Part shown: piece by piece, positions 55,440 to 64,000 of the stretch | Layout: every line of letters begins with the position of its first letter | Position numbering within the stretch: the stretch's first letter is position 1 | Assembly (NCBI RefSeq): GCF_022647885.1 | Contig: NZ_JALCLM010000001.1 | Location: 1,550,001 to 1,614,000 of the forward strand | Length of the DNA: 64,000 nt | Source: Bifidobacterium sp. | GTDB taxonomy: Bacteria > Actinomycetota > Actinomycetes > Actinomycetales > Bifidobacteriaceae | Direction of reading: 5' to 3' | Program-made: the position numbers and the translations under genes | The notes under the pieces: model-generated | What the model was told of the DNA's origin: nothing | Databases searched by the model: none | What the model saw: the letters and a program-made list of their open reading frames with translations, nothing else

Positions 55440-56003
55440 TTAGTTATTGCTTCGGTCATTGTATAGCGCGCAACGACAGACTTTCGGTGAAAACTCATCC
55501 TCAATTTGTGTCAACACCTGATCGCCTATTGGGTTAATGCCTTTGCCCATGACCAAACTCTGAGCGAGTAAAGCATGTAGGCATTTCACTCTTACTGGCA
55601 TCCCTCCTGCGCTGGTACCCTCGATATGACTTTCATCATCCCCTAGACGTTGAGCTAAGGCGTGTCGGAAGCTCAAATACGACTCGTGAGCTCGTTGATA
55701 CTGCTCAGCAAGATTCGCATCCTCAGCGAGCGAATCATTAAATATCCGCATTCCACCTTCTGCCTCAACATGAGACACAGCTTTTACAGCTTCTGGGCTG
55801 GTCAAGTAACAGGTAGTTGGAAACGGCACGCCGCCTTCCAACATCGGCCTAGTAATTACCGCTAATGGATTGCCACAAATGCAGCGTGCACCCACTGCAA
55901 CAATTCCTCGCGGATATCTACCCAACTGTTTAGTGACAGTATCAACGTCTTCGGGTGTTGCCGGATTCTTCAAAACAGAATCCAAAAGCTCCTCGACTTT
56001 CAT
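55440..56003 (-). CDS. DUF501 domain protein
   Basis: 187 residues, function unknown. Conserved Cys pattern RCICGNPLAV (probably zinc binding together with VKCLHALLAQSL and the end CRCALY), plus FPTTCYLTSPEAV and EGTSAGGMPVRVKCLHALLA, are typical of the family. It is always placed between ftsB and ppx in actinobacteria, as here. GAGG precedes the ATG. Confidence 0.92.
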   Translation of the reverse strand: MKVEELLDSVLKNPATPEDVDTVTKQLGRYPRGIVAVGARCICGNPLAVITRPMLEGGVPFPTTCYLTSPEAVKAVSHVEAEGGMRIFNDSLAEDANLAEQYQRAHESYLSFRHALAQRLGDDESHIEGTSAGGMPVRVKCLHALLAQSLVMGKGINPIGDQVLTQIEDEFSPKVCRCALYNDRSNN

Positions 56004-56054
56004 CCAAACCTCGTTCCGCTACATGCATCACACTGAACGGTATGCAGCAATCGT

Positions 56055-56621
56055 CTACTCATTGTTGTCAGTATTGCTATCAGTGCTGCCACTATCAGTA
56101 CTGGTAGTTTCACTCTTACTAGTGCTATCGCTCTTAGTGCTGTTTTTGCTAGTGTGCTTACTGCTACCTTTGTCAGCCTTCTCAAAAGCCGACGCCATTT
56201 CCTCGTACCAGGGCTTATCTTCACTAGTACTGTTGTCTGAACTGCCATTACTCTCAGTGCTGGTCGTTCCTGTCACTGCCTCGGGGTGTAACACCCGAAT
56301 AGCCTGTTCACCAGCGAATACAAATCCTAAACGATCTCGAGCCTGCGCGGTGACATACGCGTTGTCGTTCCAGCGGTTGATGTTATTTTCCAGTTCCTGC
56401 TTTTGCGCAATAAGTGAAGCTTCTTGCTTGCGCAAACTATTGAGTTGAGAAAGATTCAGCGCATAGGTATGAAAAGTGGAAACTAACTCTATGGATGCCA
56501 GAATCACGATAATCATCGCGATAAAAAATGAAATTGGCCCTGCGGTGCCGCGCTCTCGAGATGTTCTGGAATGACGTGTCTGAGAGTTCTTCTCTCCGTG
56601 TGGTGCAGTTTTGGAGGCCAT
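56055..56621 (-). CDS. ftsB: FtsB/DivIC-like septum formation protein
   Basis: 188 residues from ATG at 56621; a GTG at 56642 is an alternative. Basic N-terminal part, one membrane segment (about 30-50), then a coiled coil (LNSLRKQEASLIAQKQELENNI) and the family end NDNAYVTAQARDRLGFVFAGE. It works with FtsL and FtsQ to activate septal peptidoglycan synthesis. The last 60 residues are a low-complexity Ser/Thr/Asp tail, which is long for the family. eno is 94 bp upstream on the same strand. Confidence 0.9.
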   Translation of the reverse strand: MASKTAPHGEKNSQTRHSRTSRERGTAGPISFFIAMIIVILASIELVSTFHTYALNLSQLNSLRKQEASLIAQKQELENNINRWNDNAYVTAQARDRLGFVFAGEQAIRVLHPEAVTGTTSTESNGSSDNSTSEDKPWYEEMASAFEKADKGSSKHTSKNSTKSDSTSKSETTSTDSGSTDSNTDNNE

Positions 56622-56715
56622 GCTCACGAAAATACCCGCCACACTCGACTCGACGTGTGACGGGTATGCTCACAGCGACACCGGCGGAACCGACATCACC
56701 GAGAAAGCTTAGAAA

Positions 56716-58020
<1,305 letters not shown>

Positions 58021-58099
58021 TTAAGACATGTGTGTTGTGCTGTCGTTATTAAGACTAGTGCGTTTGTTGGACGATAGCGAGGCCAGTGCGCCTTATCTC

Positions 58100-58113
58100 T
58101 GTGAACGCTCACA
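58100..58113. promoter_or_regulatory. Palindromic operator TGTGAACGCTCACA upstream of eno
   Basis: Identical to 18295-18308 upstream of pyk, 89 bp before the eno start. See the pyk copy for the proposed regulator. Confidence 0.7.
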
Positions 58114-58136
58114 GGCATCCTAAGCTATTGGAAAAT

Positions 58137-58164
58137 ATGGAGTCAACGCAGATACCGACTCCAT
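58137..58164 (-). terminator. Probable terminator of mfd
   Basis: Read on minus: ATGGAGTC and GACTCCAT (58164-58157 with 58144-58137) form an 8-bp stem with a 12-nt loop, followed by ATATTTTCC. It is 84 bp past the mfd stop, between mfd and the eno operator. Confidence 0.6.
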
Positions 58165-58247
58165 AAGGGCAGCAAAATTATTTCAAAGCTTCAAAAAAAT
58201 GCTGATGAAGCAGCTATCTCTATACTCAACTTATGGATAGTTAATCG

Positions 58248-61200
58248 TTAGCTTCTGGGCCTCGCGCTCCAAGCCAAATCCTCAAGCAACTGATCTACCC
58301 AAGACATCACTGCTTGTGAATCCATCGCTGAGGAACCCAGAGAACCTGCAAATGGAGCAGGGACCAGCAGAGTGTGTGTAACTGGACGGTATTGGCACCC
58401 AGAATAGATACGCTGCAATCTCATCATCACGGATTCAGGCGGATCGATACGTGCTACGCGTACGTTACGTCCCTGAGCAATGATTTCAGTGATACCAAGA
58501 GCTTTAGCTTTCTCGCGGAGTCTTGCTATGTCGAACAAAACATCAAGCTCAGAGGGAAGTTTGCCGTAGCGGTCGCTAAGTTCATCACGAAGTTCGTCTA
58601 AATCATGCTCACTATGAGCTGCCGCAAGCTTTTGATAGGCCTCCAGACGCAGCTTGTCGGAATCAATGTAATACACCGGAATAGAAGCTTCTATTGGCAA
58701 ATCAATGCTGACCGATTGCTCTTCCTGTTTGTCTGGCTCTTTGACATGCGCTACTGCTTGGGAAACCATACGGATATATAGGTCAAAACCCACACCTTCG
58801 ATATGCCCTGACTGTTCGTCTCCGAGAAGATTTCCAGTACCGCGCAGCTCCAAATCCTTCATCGCGACATCAAAACCAGAACCTAAGGAACTGTTCTGTG
58901 CAATCGTCGCCAAACGATCGTGCGCAGTTTGGGTCATCGTTTTGCTGGGGTCATAGAGGAAGTATGCATAAGCACGCTCCCGTCCGCGGCCAACTCGTCC
59001 ACGCAACTGATGCAACTGACTAAGTCCGAAACGATCTGCATGATCAACAATAAGAGTATTGGCATTAGAAATATCAAGGCCGGTCTCAATAATCGTGGTG
59101 CACACTAGCACATTGATATCCCGACGCCAGAAATCACGGATTACCGCATCAAGCTGCTTCTCCCCCATTTTTCCATTAGCGATTCCCACTTTGGCTTCAG
59201 GCACCAACTCGGATATTTTTGCCGCCGTCCTAGCAATATCTTCAACTCTGTTGTGTACGTAGAAAACCTGGCCACCTCTGAGCAGCTCTCTGCGGAGCGC
59301 AGCAGTAACCTGTGCATCTTCATACGCACCAACATAGGTCAGCACTGGTAAACGATCTTCAGGAGGTGTTGCCAGAGTCGACATTTCACGGATACCGGTG
59401 ACGGCCATCTCCAAGGTTCTAGGAATTGGTGTTGCAGACAGGCTGAGTACATCCACATTTGTGCGTAACGCTTTTAACGTTTCCTTATGCTCTACTCCGA
59501 AACGCTGTTCCTCATCAATAATTACCAGACCGAGATCTTTGAACTTGATTTTCGGATTAAGTAGCTTATGAGTACCGATGACAATGTCAACACCGCCGTC
59601 GGCCAAGGCCTCAATGGTGGCAGATATTTCCTTGGCTGTCTGGAATCTGCTTAAGGCCGCGATACGCACCGGAAAACCTTCAAATCGTTCGGTGAAGGTC
59701 TCGAAATGCTGCTGAACCAACAATGTGGTCGGCACCAGAATCACCACTTGTTTGGAGTCTTGGACAGCCTTGAACGCAGCGCGCAAAGCAATCTCGGTTT
59801 TTCCGAAACCAACATCGCCGCATATCAAACGATCCATTGGCATGGGGCGTTCCATGTCATGTTTGACCTCGTCGATGGTGGTAAGTTGATCGGGAGTCTC
59901 CTGGTATGGGAAAGCATCCTCCAGCTCTTTTTGCCAAGGTGTATCGGGGCTGAAGGAGAAACCTTCTGTACGCTGTCTTGCCGAATACAACTTGACCAAA
60001 TCTTCTGCAATCTGCCGTACGTGTTTACGAGCTTTCGCTTTGGTCGCAGCCCAGTCACCTCCGCCCAATTTATTGAGTTTAGGAACCTCAGCGCCAATAT
60101 ATTTACTGACCAAATCTAGCTGGTCCGTGGGTATGAAGAGCTTGTCTGCGGGTGCCCCACGCTTACTAGGGGCATACTCGATGACTAAATACTCACGCTG
60201 CGCTTGTTGAGCACCCTTCCCGACCGTGCGTTGACGCATCTGTACAAAACGGCCTATACCGTGTTGCTCATGCACCACATAGTCGCCAGGTTTAAGCTCC
60301 ATTAAATCGATAGCTTTACGACGACGTTTAGGCGTTTTCGTTACTTGAGATGCGCTGGTATGGCCAGTGAGATCTCGTTCAGTCAACAGTGCGAACTTTG
60401 CCCGCTCATCAATAAAACCGTCAAGAGCAAATGAACGGACAGCACGAAAATCAGTAATACCTGTCTCATGGATCACACGTGTAAGTCTGTTCAATGTGCC
60501 TTGTGCGGCCGATGTAATAGTTACCGTAATCCCGGCATCTATAAGACCTCTAATGCCAGAACTTGCTCGTTCCTCAACGCCTCTGAATTCTTCGGGTTGA
60601 TGCGCGTCAATCTGAATATGACCAGGACGTGAGCTATCTACACTGAAGTCAGTGAGTTTCCACAACTCCCTCTGGGAGAAAGCGATTGATGAGATAACTT
60701 CATCAATATCCAAAAAACTCGCTTGATCGAAACTTATCGGTGCTCCTGAGCTATGCCCTGAGGCAGCGATATGCCAGCTTGCTGCTAAAAACTCATTCGC
60801 TGTTTTTGACAAGTCTTCTGCAGCTCTGCGTAAGCGTTCAGGATCGGAAAGCATCACCACTGAATTCTTAGGCAATAAGTCAGGCACTGCATCTAAGTGA
60901 TCCACCAACGCAGGCAGCAAAGATTCCATACCCTCAACTGCTATGGCTTGCGATATAGATTCGAGCATGTCATCCGCATTCGGAATCTGGCCAATAAGCT
61001 CCTTGGCACGCACTCGAACGCGTTCGTCTAACTGCATTTCCCTGCATGCTGTTGCCCACACACTGCGAATGTTGTCACCATATGTACGCTGGTCTGAAGC
61101 ATTGAACTCATGAATCGCATCAACTTCGTCGCCAAAGTATTCAATACGCAGTGGATGTGGAGCAGTTGGAGGGAAGACATCGAGGATGCCTCCACGGACT

Positions 61201-61904
61201 GCAAATTCGCCGCGATCCATAACTAAATCGACACGGGTGTATGCATTCTGCACTAGACGCTCGACCGCATTATCAAGGCCAAGATCTTCGCCTATGCGAA
61301 ACACCAAAGGCTGCACATCGCCTAGTCCCGCAACCACGGGCTGTATCAGTGAGCGAACTGGCATTACCAGAATTCTGATAGGCCCAAACATGCCGTCGTT
61401 GCCCTCAGGATGTGCTAAGCGTCGGAAAACAGCCATGCGTGAGGCAACGGTATCGGCTCGAGGTGAAAGCCGCTCATGAGGTAAGGTTTCCCATGCTTCA
61501 AGAACCGCAACATCATTAGACTCCGAGCCGTACCAGGAGCGTAATGCCTCAGCCATATCCTGTGCTTCACGTCCAGAAGGTACCACCACAACAACCGGCT
61601 TACGCTCTGCAACCGCAGCAGCAAGAGCGGATCGTACACCTAGTGATGCAGCCACCGTTAGGCTCGGGTCAGTGTCAGAATCTGGCAACTCCACATTGCC
61701 ATAATGCAGGTCGTGGAAACTGTGATCAGCATCAAGCAGCGCTAAGAATTCATGCAACGAGTTCATTCCTGCGGTCTGAGAGCCCAACTCACGGGCGTTT
61801 TGCTGCTCAGTTGAATGCTGGTCGGCTTGATTATTCCGCTCCATATGCTCGTGATTTGTCGACTGAGCATGAGTTCGACGAGTTGCAGTTGCACTATCTG
61901 CCAT
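58248..61904 (-). CDS. mfd: Transcription-repair coupling factor Mfd
   Basis: 1218 residues from ATG at 61904 (GGAGAA upstream). Mfd removes stalled RNA polymerase and recruits UvrA. Order: UvrB-homologous region (about 75-350), RNA polymerase-interacting domain (MELKPGDYVVHEQHGIGRFVQMRQR), then the translocase with GDVGFGKTEIALRAAFKAV (Walker A), IIDEEQRFGVEHK (DEEQ box) and VGRGRERAYAYFLYD, and TRCF C-domain. N-terminal 45 residues are a polar extension. It starts inside the end of pth (11-bp overlap). Confidence 0.97.
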   Translation of the reverse strand: MADSATATRRTHAQSTNHEHMERNNQADQHSTEQQNARELGSQTAGMNSLHEFLALLDADHSFHDLHYGNVELPDSDTDPSLTVAASLGVRSALAAAVAERKPVVVVVPSGREAQDMAEALRSWYGSESNDVAVLEAWETLPHERLSPRADTVASRMAVFRRLAHPEGNDGMFGPIRILVMPVRSLIQPVVAGLGDVQPLVFRIGEDLGLDNAVERLVQNAYTRVDLVMDRGEFAVRGGILDVFPPTAPHPLRIEYFGDEVDAIHEFNASDQRTYGDNIRSVWATACREMQLDERVRVRAKELIGQIPNADDMLESISQAIAVEGMESLLPALVDHLDAVPDLLPKNSVVMLSDPERLRRAAEDLSKTANEFLAASWHIAASGHSSGAPISFDQASFLDIDEVISSIAFSQRELWKLTDFSVDSSRPGHIQIDAHQPEEFRGVEERASSGIRGLIDAGITVTITSAAQGTLNRLTRVIHETGITDFRAVRSFALDGFIDERAKFALLTERDLTGHTSASQVTKTPKRRRKAIDLMELKPGDYVVHEQHGIGRFVQMRQRTVGKGAQQAQREYLVIEYAPSKRGAPADKLFIPTDQLDLVSKYIGAEVPKLNKLGGGDWAATKAKARKHVRQIAEDLVKLYSARQRTEGFSFSPDTPWQKELEDAFPYQETPDQLTTIDEVKHDMERPMPMDRLICGDVGFGKTEIALRAAFKAVQDSKQVVILVPTTLLVQQHFETFTERFEGFPVRIAALSRFQTAKEISATIEALADGGVDIVIGTHKLLNPKIKFKDLGLVIIDEEQRFGVEHKETLKALRTNVDVLSLSATPIPRTLEMAVTGIREMSTLATPPEDRLPVLTYVGAYEDAQVTAALRRELLRGGQVFYVHNRVEDIARTAAKISELVPEAKVGIANGKMGEKQLDAVIRDFWRRDINVLVCTTIIETGLDISNANTLIVDHADRFGLSQLHQLRGRVGRGRERAYAYFLYDPSKTMTQTAHDRLATIAQNSSLGSGFDVAMKDLELRGTGNLLGDEQSGHIEGVGFDLYIRMVSQAVAHVKEPDKQEEQSVSIDLPIEASIPVYYIDSDKLRLEAYQKLAAAHSEHDLDELRDELSDRYGKLPSELDVLFDIARLREKAKALGITEIIAQGRNVRVARIDPPESVMMRLQRIYSGCQYRPVTHTLLVPAPFAGSLGSSAMDSQAVMSWVDQLLEDLAWSARPRS

Positions 61905-62493
61905 TAAAATTCTCCTGTGCTGCAGCCAAACCATGAGTAATCAGAGTTTCAGCAGCATCCGCACCATCCGCTAGAAAATCTGGCAGCTGAGCCTTCTGGT
62001 CTCGAGAAAAGCCACCCAATACCCAGTTCACCGTATTGCGATGAGCATCACCTTGCCTCGCCGCATGCCCAACTCCCAAGCGAACCCTGCCATAGGCGTT
62101 ACTGCCGAGAGATTTATCAATGGATTTAATACCGTTGTGTCCTCCGGCTGAACCACCGGATTTTACCTTAATACGTCCATATTCAAGATCCATATCATCA
62201 TGAATCACCACTATCTGATGAGGATCAATATCGTAGTAGGCAGCGATTGACGCCACAGCATTGCCAGATTCATTCATAAAAGTCAGCGGTTTTGCCAAAA
62301 AGAACCGAATCTGTTTCCCGTCAAGGCGCAATATGCCTTTACCGAGTTTAGCTAGACCTTTGTGATCCGACATGGATATCGTCCAACGCTGTGCAAGCAC
62401 ATCGGCACACATGAAGCCCATGTTGTGCCTAGTACCCTCATACTCCTTGCCTGGATTGCCCAGTCCAACGATGAGCCAACAATCAGATGCCAT
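61894..62493 (-). CDS. pth: Peptidyl-tRNA hydrolase
   Basis: 199 residues from ATG at 62493. Pth frees tRNA from stalled peptidyl-tRNA. Seen are LIVGLGNPGKEYEGTRHNMGF (catalytic His in TRHNMGF, Asn in GLGNPG), PLTFMNESGNAVAS, VIHDDMDLEYGRIKVKSGGSAGGHNGIKS (catalytic Asp) and VRLGVGH. Stop overlaps the mfd start by 11 bp, so mfd translation is likely coupled to pth. Confidence 0.96.
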   Translation of the reverse strand: MASDCWLIVGLGNPGKEYEGTRHNMGFMCADVLAQRWTISMSDHKGLAKLGKGILRLDGKQIRFFLAKPLTFMNESGNAVASIAAYYDIDPHQIVVIHDDMDLEYGRIKVKSGGSAGGHNGIKSIDKSLGSNAYGRVRLGVGHAARQGDAHRNTVNWVLGGFSRDQKAQLPDFLADGADAAETLITHGLAAAQENFNGR

Positions 62494-62707
62494 TACCTTG
62501 CCTTCTATCAACACCACTGCTGCTGTACACAGCTTGTTCAATACACCGCTTTAACGGCACTGCTCTTAACAACGTCGCTTCAATCTCTCCTTGGGCAAAG
62601 CTGTGTCTATCGGCAGCTACTCACCTATCAGTGATTACTGCATATAGAAGCGTTATACCCAAACCGTACAGATTCTACCAATGGAGTTGACGACACCAAA
62701 CGATTCA

Positions 62708-62724
62708 GCTCCTACAGTAGGAGC
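62708..62724. repeat. 17-bp perfect palindrome GCTCCTAC-A-GTAGGAGC
   Basis: Eight-bp arms around one base, between pth and the GNAT gene. Too tight for a simple hairpin loop without losing pairs; it could be an operator or the base of a small terminator for the GNAT gene. Confidence 0.5.
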
Positions 62725-62733
62725 AATAGCGCC

Positions 62734-62759
62734 TGCAGTCTGATGAGATTCGAACTCAA
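62734..62759 (-). other. tRNA-like T-arm remnant
   Basis: Minus strand carries TTGAG TTCGAAT CTCAT followed by CAGACTG and CA, which looks like a T-arm and 3' acceptor strand. No matching 5' acceptor, D-arm or anticodon arm can be found upstream, so a functional tRNA is unlikely. Confidence 0.35.
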
Positions 62760-62813
62760 CTGGGTGTGTTTTCGATTGATATATGAGCGCGCTCAACAGT
62801 CGTAGGCACCAAT

Positions 62814-63362
62814 TCAATTTAGAGGCTGATACCAATAGGCAACATCATGATGTACCCCGTGAGAATCAGCGGCTGCTTGCGGCAGCAAACCATATTGAGT
62901 GAAATTAAAACGTTTCATTAGCGACATTGAAGCGCGATTATCGGCGAATATCACGGTAATCAGCTTGTCATAGCGTAGTTCCCGCGCAGTGTGCAATCCC
63001 CACCTCACCAATGCAGATCCTAATCCGCGTCCTCGGTGGGAAACATCAACGTAATAGCTCAGCTCCACATCGGCATCATAACCAGGGCGGGGATGAAATC
63101 GAGAAATGGAAGCAAAAGCAATCTTTTCACCTGCCTCTTCAACAACGATTACCGGATATTGCTCCCGTGGTGCATGTGAGTGAAGCCACACACTGCGCTG
63201 CTGGATATTTTGTACGGTGGTATCCGCGCTGGATCCACCCGTAGCGACCGCCTGATTGTAGATATCAGTGATAGCTGTGAGATCATCATCTTGAGCGAGA
63301 CGAATCTGACAAGCATCTGGGAGCCCGAAACTATGTTGAGCATTCGCGTTGCTTTCACTCAC
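62814..63362 (-). CDS. GNAT family N-acetyltransferase
   Basis: 182 residues. Acetyl-CoA dependent GNAT similar to the phosphinothricin/amino-acid acetyltransferase type: IRLAQDDDLTAITDIYNQAV at the start, ASISRFHPRPGYDADVELSYYV, then the acetyl-CoA loop VDVSHRGRGLGSALV and FADNRASMSLMKRFNF. Substrate unknown. Start ATG at 63362 lies within the end of the upstream UPF0182 gene (8-bp overlap), so they are in one transcript. Confidence 0.92.
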   Translation of the reverse strand: MSESNANAQHSFGLPDACQIRLAQDDDLTAITDIYNQAVATGGSSADTTVQNIQQRSVWLHSHAPREQYPVIVVEEAGEKIAFASISRFHPRPGYDADVELSYYVDVSHRGRGLGSALVRWGLHTARELRYDKLITVIFADNRASMSLMKRFNFTQYGLLPQAAADSHGVHHDVAYWYQPLN

Positions 63363-64000
63363 CTTGTTGTGCCTCCACAGCTTTCGTCACTGCCTCTTTC
63401 AACCGTTGTTGGGCTTCACCATACGCACTGAAATCTCCCTTTTGCAGAGCTGCATCGGAATCCTTAATTGCCTGATTGGCGTCGTCAAGAGCCTTCTGCA
63501 ATGCAGCGCTGTGTTGGCTTGTCGAACTGTCTGACGTATTCGAATCTCCATCACTATTTGATGAAGAGTTGTTGTTATCTGCAGAACCATTTGCACCAGA
63601 TGACTCAGCTGTAGAGTTGTCTGCATCGCCTGCAGAAGCTCCGGAATCACCGCCAAAGACCTGATCGAGAGCTTCATCCAAGGTATCTGCAAATCCAACC
63701 TGATCTCCAAAGGCGACTAAGACCTTTTTCAACAATGGGAAGCTGGTTTTTCCACTTGACTCAACATAAACCGGCTCGATATACACTAGTCCACCACCAA
63801 TAGGCAGTGTCAACAAATTACCACGTTTTACATTGGTACTGCCCGATTCAAGCAGATTGAGTTCCTTAGAGACATCAGCGTTAGCGTTGAAATTATTTTG
63901 CGCTTGACCAGGTCCTGGCACATTAGAGTTTTTTGGCAATTCCATTAACCGCAGGGTGCCGTAATTCGGACCTATTTTGCCCTTCTCATTACCAGCGTCG
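63355..64000 (-). CDS. UPF0182 family membrane protein, C-terminal part (cut by window edge)
   Basis: The frame is open through the right edge. The seen part is the end of the large extracytoplasmic region: PNYGTLRLMELPKNSNVPG, GPGQAQNNFNANADVSKELN, GNLLTLPIGGGLVYIEPVYV and LLKKVLVAFGDQVGFADTL, all typical of UPF0182 proteins. Then comes a Ser/Gly/Asn-rich linker (about 60 residues) and a charged helical end (AIKDSDAALQKGDFSAYGEA) that resembles the conserved C-terminal helix of the family. Function is unknown; the protein is widespread in actinobacteria, with seven membrane segments upstream expected outside this window. Confidence 0.9.
   Translation of the reverse strand, partial: DAGNEKGKIGPNYGTLRLMELPKNSNVPGPGQAQNNFNANADVSKELNLLESGSTNVKRGNLLTLPIGGGLVYIEPVYVESSGKTSFPLLKKVLVAFGDQVGFADTLDEALDQVFGGDSGASAGDADNSTAESSGANGSADNNNSSSNSDGDSNTSDSSTSQHSAALQKALDDANQAIKDSDAALQKGDFSAYGEAQQRLKEAVTKAVEAQQGE

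Overview
The window looks like chromosomal DNA of an actinobacterium of the family Bifidobacteriaceae. The evidence is the gene content and order: ANTAR regulator/PolA next to uvrB-coaE-rpsA, eno-ftsB-DUF501-ppx beside mfd-pth, WhiB regulators, CarD, TerC, glgX/glgB, and a WhiB/glycosyltransferase/DUF5719/zincin/PMM-like HAD block. The base composition is visibly lower in GC than typical gut bifidobacteria, which suggests a low-GC member (scardovial or insect-associated lineage). Genus cannot be fixed from sequence reading alone.

Layout. 1-2.3 kb is accessory DNA: a cut gene, an McrC remnant, a GC-rich glycine/serine-tailed membrane protein, a tandem GGGTACA repeat and a 3' tRNA fragment that looks like an integration boundary. 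2.4-4.9 kb holds two copies of a 64-bp palindromic repeat and a secreted surface protein with an 11-G tract just upstream of its start. 4.9-8.5 kb holds a DUF805 membrane protein, a NarL-type two-component pair and a DUF1801 protein. 8.5-24.9 kb is a mostly minus-strand housekeeping block: glgX, Nif3-like, polA, pdtaR-like, tRNA-Leu, (Nudix on plus), pyk, terC, uvrB, coaE, rpsA, folD. 25-28 kb is a metal-type ABC transporter. 28-29.3 kb is ispF and carD. 29.4-36 kb runs mainly on plus: glgB, an OmpR-type two-component system, and an SOS-controlled umuDC operon, then comF on minus. 36.8-43.3 kb is the actinobacterial cell-envelope block. 43.5-49 kb has two LCP ligases, an EccC/FtsK-like ATPase and a second WhiB. 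49.3-54.2 kb has a PdtaS-like kinase, hemolysin III, greA, FKBP, a membrane protein and tRNA-Leu(TAA). 54.3-64 kb is ppx, DUF501, ftsB, eno, mfd, pth, a GNAT and the end of a UPF0182 membrane protein.

How it fits together. Central carbon flow is represented by pyk, eno, glgX and glgB; pyk and eno share an identical 14-bp palindromic operator, pointing to co-regulation by one repressor/activator. DNA repair is dense (polA, uvrB, mfd, umuDC with a perfect actinobacterial/Gram-positive LexA box). Envelope construction is covered by GT2, DUF5719, LCP proteins, ftsB and WhiB. Translation/transcription support is provided by rpsA, pth, greA, carD and tRNAs.

The less ordinary material is non-coding: two dispersed inverted-repeat families with three copies each in this window (64 bp; 98-110 bp), a tRNA-derived att-like fragment, a diverged direct repeat bracketing the surface-protein segment, and the poly-G tract that could make the surface protein phase-variable.
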